Assembly (NCBI GenBank): GCA_900617975.1
Contig: UZAE01013298.1
Coordinates: forward strand, 1 to 23,956
DNA length: 23,956 bases
Origin: Rodentolepis nana
Lineage: Eukaryota > Platyhelminthes > Cestoda > Cyclophyllidea > Hymenolepididae
Direction of reading: 5' to 3'
The notes under the pieces were generated by a model. The model was not told the DNA's origin. It was given only the letters and a program-made list of their open reading frames with translations, and ran no database searches. The position numbers and the translations under genes were made by a program. Of this stretch, positions 20,414 to 23,956 are shown piece after piece. Positions within the stretch are counted from its first letter, which is position 1; every line of letters starts with the position of its first letter.

Positions 20414-20975
20414 CTGCAAAGACAAAGGAAAGATGTGTTGAAATGATACAAAATGGTCTATGATAGCATCAACTAGTATACCAAATAGAGAGAGTATGAT
20501 AAAGTTCCTTAATTAGTCCACTGGTCAGCTAACACTAAACACTATGGACATTAGCCATGCATGAGGATTATAGGAGCAAGACGTTGAATGATGAGACGAA
20601 CTGAACTGGATAAATAGAAAATAGACAACTTTGTTTAACGAAAGCTCATTGCTTCTCCGGTTTGTAATATTTATGATAAAATTGTAGATTCGACTGTGCA
20701 TTTTCCAAGTTCAGTAGGTCGCCAAAGAACAGAAGATTTGAAAGGTAAAGTTTCTTTGACACGGACGATACATTAACAGTAAAAAGGCCTAATTATAGCC
20801 AAGTGAGCTTAATTGTTCATTTCCACTGTTTCTGAAGAGAGGTACAAAGTATAGAAGAAGTTAAAAAGTTCATCAAAGGAAAGTGTTAGCAACACTAGGA
20901 CTTAGTGGCGGCTTTAAACAACCCCTTCGTTGACCAGGAACAACGTTTGAGGTTAGTAATCCCTGCGTCTCGGTG

Positions 20976-21022
<47 letters not shown>

Positions 21023-21035
21023 GAAGGAATTTTAA
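20414..21035. other. Intron side of the HECT exon; no further exon recognised
   Basis: The first ~20 bases are the polypyrimidine tract and acceptor of the HECT exon on the minus strand. The rest shows no HECT-like peptide in any frame. It ends in a (TA)n-(GA)n microsatellite. Confidence 0.5.
20983..21022. repeat. Compound (TA)n-(GA)n microsatellite
   Basis: About fifteen AT units (20983-21013) pass directly into GAGAGAGAG (to about 21022). A minus-strand frame through it yields a YIYIYI peptide that is purely repeat-derived. It abuts the left edge of the Tc1/mariner-type relic. Confidence 0.95.
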
Positions 21036-21282
21036 AGAAAGCCACCAACGCGAGTTACCATCTTTCGAATTAGAGATGAGTTTAAAGCTGATGGAACAGT
21101 TGAGAACATTCACAAACAGCGCTCCGGAAGACCAGGAACATAAACGTCAGTTTGAGAACAAGCAGTGGAAAACAATAAAACCACATTTGCAAAATATTTT
21201 TACGCATTTGAAATTAGGAAATTCTAATTGAACGCCCCATTTACAATAAGTTTCAATGTGTATGCATTTTTGGGGCACCCTG
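21036..21282 (+). mobile_element. Internally deleted Tc1/mariner-superfamily transposon relic
   Basis: Two transposase pieces lie side by side. At 21036-21140 the frame reads KPPTRVTIFRIRDEFKADGT then VENIHKQRSGRPGT. This is the N-terminal helix-turn-helix segment with the GRPxT linker typical of Tc1/mariner-type transposases. At 21145-21231 another frame gives RQFENKQWKTIKPHLQNIF and a stop, which looks like a transposase C-terminus. The whole catalytic DDE core is missing between them. The right end carries GGGGCACCCTG followed by TA (21283-21284), resembling an inverted terminal repeat that starts CAGGGTGCCCC at a TA target. No matching left terminal repeat was found; it may have been lost at the microsatellite. 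Confidence 0.75.
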
Positions 21283-21284
21283 TA

Positions 21285-23491
21285 TTTATATAAAAATTCA
21301 TATCGCGAGGAATTAAATAAGTTCAACTAACAACAGTCTTTTAGTAAAACCGAAAATTTTTATTTGCGTTTACGCGCATTAACGGCTTAAAAGGCAAAAT
21401 ATATGTGCAAAACTAAAATAAAGAATATTTTTCTCTGACATCTTCACTTTTATTTGATACAAAAAAAGTTAAATGAGCGAGTTTCACCGCTTTATGCTAC
21501 TGACTTCCCAAAAGCAATCTGCCCTACACAGTAAATTCAGCACACTTCATAGACTTCGCCATATAACTCCACAATCCTCCCACTAATTAAGAGAGATCAA
21601 CAAGATTTCCCAAACACATCTATCCCGAGACACATAAATCCCTCAAGCCCAAATTTAGTAGTAGTCATCATTCGCATCTACCACTAATGTTGCGCTAAAA
21701 ACCCAAACCATGGAAGAAGCGATTTCCTACTAAAACTGCCCCTTGCCTGCAGCTTGGAAAGAAAACAACAACAACAACAACACGAAACTCCTTTCGCCCG
21801 GCAACAAGTAGAGAGAGGGATAGGGTAAAGAAAAACAGTCCGACGATGTGTGTACGCGTGCGTGAATAGCATTCACGAGAGAAGTTTTCAAGCAAAACCA
21901 ACAATTCGCGATGGCACTAGGGGGTGTTTACATACATCATCAACATTAACTTTTGTTATTCTCTTCGAATAGGTCAGATGAGATGGAAGGAAAAATAGTA
22001 TCTCATGAAGACTTCCCCTATCTCAATGGCAAATAATCGAGACTATAAGAAATGCGTGATATTTCTCCAGAAAAGCCATGATCTAAATGGCTCAACCAGC
22101 TCAGCATCATGATCTCAACTGCTTTATTAAAATATCTGAATTCTTGAAGAGATTGAGTGTGGGCTGTGAGTATTAAAACTATAAATAATAAGCAAATATA
22201 AGCAAGAAATTGGCGCCAACCACAAGCAATGAAAATAAAAAAACACCACACTATCGACCGGCGAAAGGTGAATTTTACCGCCTATAACAACTGACCTTTG
22301 CAGCCATGGCAATGAGTGTAGCTCAACCACTCAAACCCAAACATTTAATGCCATGTAACCCTCTCTACGTAAATCTAGCTGAATAGTCAATTTCTAGAAT
22401 CGTACTGTTCTTTCAAAGCTGCTACTAATTAATGATTACCCCGTATTCCAACAGGCCTTACATCTTTAAGTAATACCTCTGCAAATGAGATAATTCACCT
22501 CACACTTCTTCCTGCTCTATGAATTGCATTCAGCTACTAAACGAAATGTAGGAGAGACTAAAACTCGCCACTATGCCTCACTTAACAACCTACAAATCGA
22601 GAGATACCAGAAAATTGTTCCTTGATGAGTATTATATTGGGGGAAGGGAATAGTAGACCTGCTCTCCCATTGACAGCTATGGAAATCTAGGGCATACACT
22701 ATGACCTTTCAGCTAGAAAGACTGAAATTTGCATTCAATCAGATAAATATGAGGTAACATGGTAAATACAGTAAACAAACGCTCCTTCAATAATTATTTC
22801 AAGAAAGTGGTAATCAAAACAATCTCCACAGAAACAATATCGCATCCCCCCCTTATTCAGTGGTATATCGCACATGGAAGAATTAAGGATTCCTCATCAT
22901 TTAAAGTTGACCAAAAACAATAGAGAGAGGCTGGATTTTGAACTAACGCCACCTCCTTTCAGATGGATTTAAGCCTACAAGGACTGAGATCTCAAAGTCC
23001 AAAATGGTTTACGGCCACAAGGTGATGTAAATGACCTGTGACTAAAAGTAGTAACATATTTATCCAATAGGATCTGCGGAGAGTCGGTGGTCATCTCTAC
23101 CACTCTCACAACTTAAAACAAGAGAAAATTAGTTGATGCCAAAAGAAATAAATTGACGTCCCAACACGCCAGGCTCCAAAAGACAAATGACAATTTAGAA
23201 AGTTCAGTGTCAAGTAGAGTTAACGAGTGCACATAAAAACGCATTATTTATTTTCCTAGACCTCATCAAGCCCAAGAACAGTGGGGTCTTGAATATGCGT
23301 ATCTGAAGAAATGTCAAATTTCAAATTACAAATCGTGACAACTGAAAGTGGCAAGTACGAATGGGGGTGACAAATAAACCACTATAAATACAATAATTTC
23401 TAAAATTCGCTTTCTTTCTATTACTCAAGAAAAAAAGCTGTCAGTTAAGATTAAATCACTGCATGTTAAGCTAAAGGAGATGGAATTATAA
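21285..23491. other. Probable intronic DNA of the HECT gene; no exon recognised
   Basis: I read the minus strand for missing HECT exons and found none. The stretch includes a (CAA)n tract at 21764-21782 and a locally CpG-richer segment at about 21780-21870 that is unlike the surroundings. A minus-strand frame at 22018-22251 contains a possible CAG acceptor but no HECT-like or other recognised motif. Confidence 0.45.
21764..21782. repeat. (CAA)n microsatellite
   Basis: About six ACA/CAA units, read directly. The minus-strand poly-Val and poly-Cys frames across it are artefacts. Confidence 0.9.
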
Positions 23492-23956
23492 TTAAAACGA
23501 CTAAAAATTGGTATTTTAAACATTAAATTCAAAATAAAAGTCTACTTCAAATTGGTTCAGTACGAGGCCATACTAGTACAATTAAAAAAGAGTAGCTATA
23601 ACACTGTGGCGGATATTGGGAGTTTTCCATCATTTAACCTCATGCTAATTCTAAAATTGGCAAAGATTGGTATTAAGCATAACATGCTAAACTGGATAAA
23701 AGCATTCATTGGACAAAGATCATGTAAAGTCAGATATGCAAATGCTCTATCAAAATCCAATCTTTTACAAACAGACCTTCCACAGGGAGCTGTCACAAGC
23801 TGCACTATTTTATATGTCTTCATCAATGACATAGTCGAATTGGTACAGACAGTCACGGGCAACAAGTGCTTACTTTATGCTGATGATCTTGTTCTATGGT
23901 ATACTGCCCCTAAGAAAAACGCTCAGGAGAGGACGGAAGGTGCCCTAAATTGCGCA
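23492..23956 (+). pseudogene. Non-LTR retrotransposon reverse transcriptase, degenerate fragment running off the window
   Basis: An open frame of 155 codons starts after a TAA at 23489-23491 and continues past the window edge. From about residue 18 it matches the palm of Jockey/I-like LINE reverse transcriptases. A diverged motif A (AILVQLKKSSYNTV) is followed by LAKIGIKHNMLNWIKAF, LPQGAVTSC (from 23777), FINDI, and the catalytic YADDLVLW (23876 onward). The trailing KKNAQER segment is usual after it. The first catalytic aspartate of motif A appears as Gln (position 30 of the frame), with an apparent extra Lys, and the following loop is longer than usual. No earlier RT motifs or endonuclease domain precede it, so this looks like a 5'-truncated or eroded copy. 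It is oriented opposite to the HECT gene and probably sits in its intron. Confidence 0.85.

Noticed and set aside
20167..20451. 94-codon minus-strand frame
   Set aside because: It overlaps the HECT exon in a different register and continues through the splice acceptor. The HECT register explains the sequence much better.
20895..21113. Minus-strand frame with a YIYIYI repeat
   Set aside because: It is translated from the (TA)n microsatellite and is antisense to the mariner relic.
21490..21540. Minus-strand text CFWEV, resembling the FWEVV segment of HECT domains
   Set aside because: A stop follows within seven codons and no other HECT residues flank it.
21684..21904. Minus-strand frames with poly-Cys and poly-Val runs
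   Set aside because: They are generated by the (CAA)n microsatellite; no domain or splice support.
23596..23865. 89-codon minus-strand frame at the right edge
   Set aside because: It is the antisense shadow of the reverse transcriptase frame.
1..23956. CRISPR arrays, tRNA genes, rRNA genes
   Set aside because: There are no regularly spaced identical repeats. No tRNA B-box with a matching A-box or cloverleaf was found, and no rRNA-like conserved block was seen by eye.

Overview
This looks like non-coding-rich nuclear DNA from a metazoan, most likely an arthropod or another invertebrate; I cannot name the species. It is AT-rich and gene-sparse. It carries spliced-gene signals (polypyrimidine tract plus CAG acceptor), animal-type microsatellites, a Tc1/mariner-type transposon relic, a non-LTR retrotransposon fragment and many copies of one short retroposon. 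I see no bacterial features (no operons, ribosome binding sites or CRISPR arrays) and no recognisable tRNA or rRNA gene.

Layout. Positions 1-5.6 kb hold five copies of a ~320 bp SINE-like repeat in otherwise featureless AT-rich DNA. Positions 5.6-8.5 kb are empty apart from a (CA)n tract, and a sixth, internally deleted copy lies at 8.5-8.8 kb. An intact single-exon gene at 9112-9912 (+) encodes a 266-residue PDZ plus ZM-like motif plus LIM protein of the ALP/Enigma/Zasp family. It is preceded by a compact promoter-like block (CCAAT, TCAAGGTCA, E-box, TATAAA) and followed by an AATAAA signal. Positions 11.8-14.2 kb hold four more repeat copies, all in one orientation. Positions 14.2-20.2 kb are almost empty.

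On the minus strand, 20246-20413 is the last coding exon of a HECT-type E3 ubiquitin ligase. It contains the catalytic-cysteine motif LPTSSTC and the conserved C-terminus ending in GFEFS. Its upstream exons are not recognisable in the window. A deleted Tc1/mariner-superfamily copy (about 21036-21282) and a 5'-incomplete non-LTR reverse transcriptase (23492 to the window end) lie upstream of it, probably inside its intron.

The two host genes point to unrelated roles: a Z-disc/actin cytoskeleton adaptor and ubiquitin conjugation. The most notable non-genic content is the ten-copy repeat family. It has an A-rich (AAAT)n-type tail, a fixed 5' GGGGTG start, 5' truncations and several direct target-site repeats, which together indicate LINE-mediated retrotransposition. 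I could not assign it to a known SINE family.
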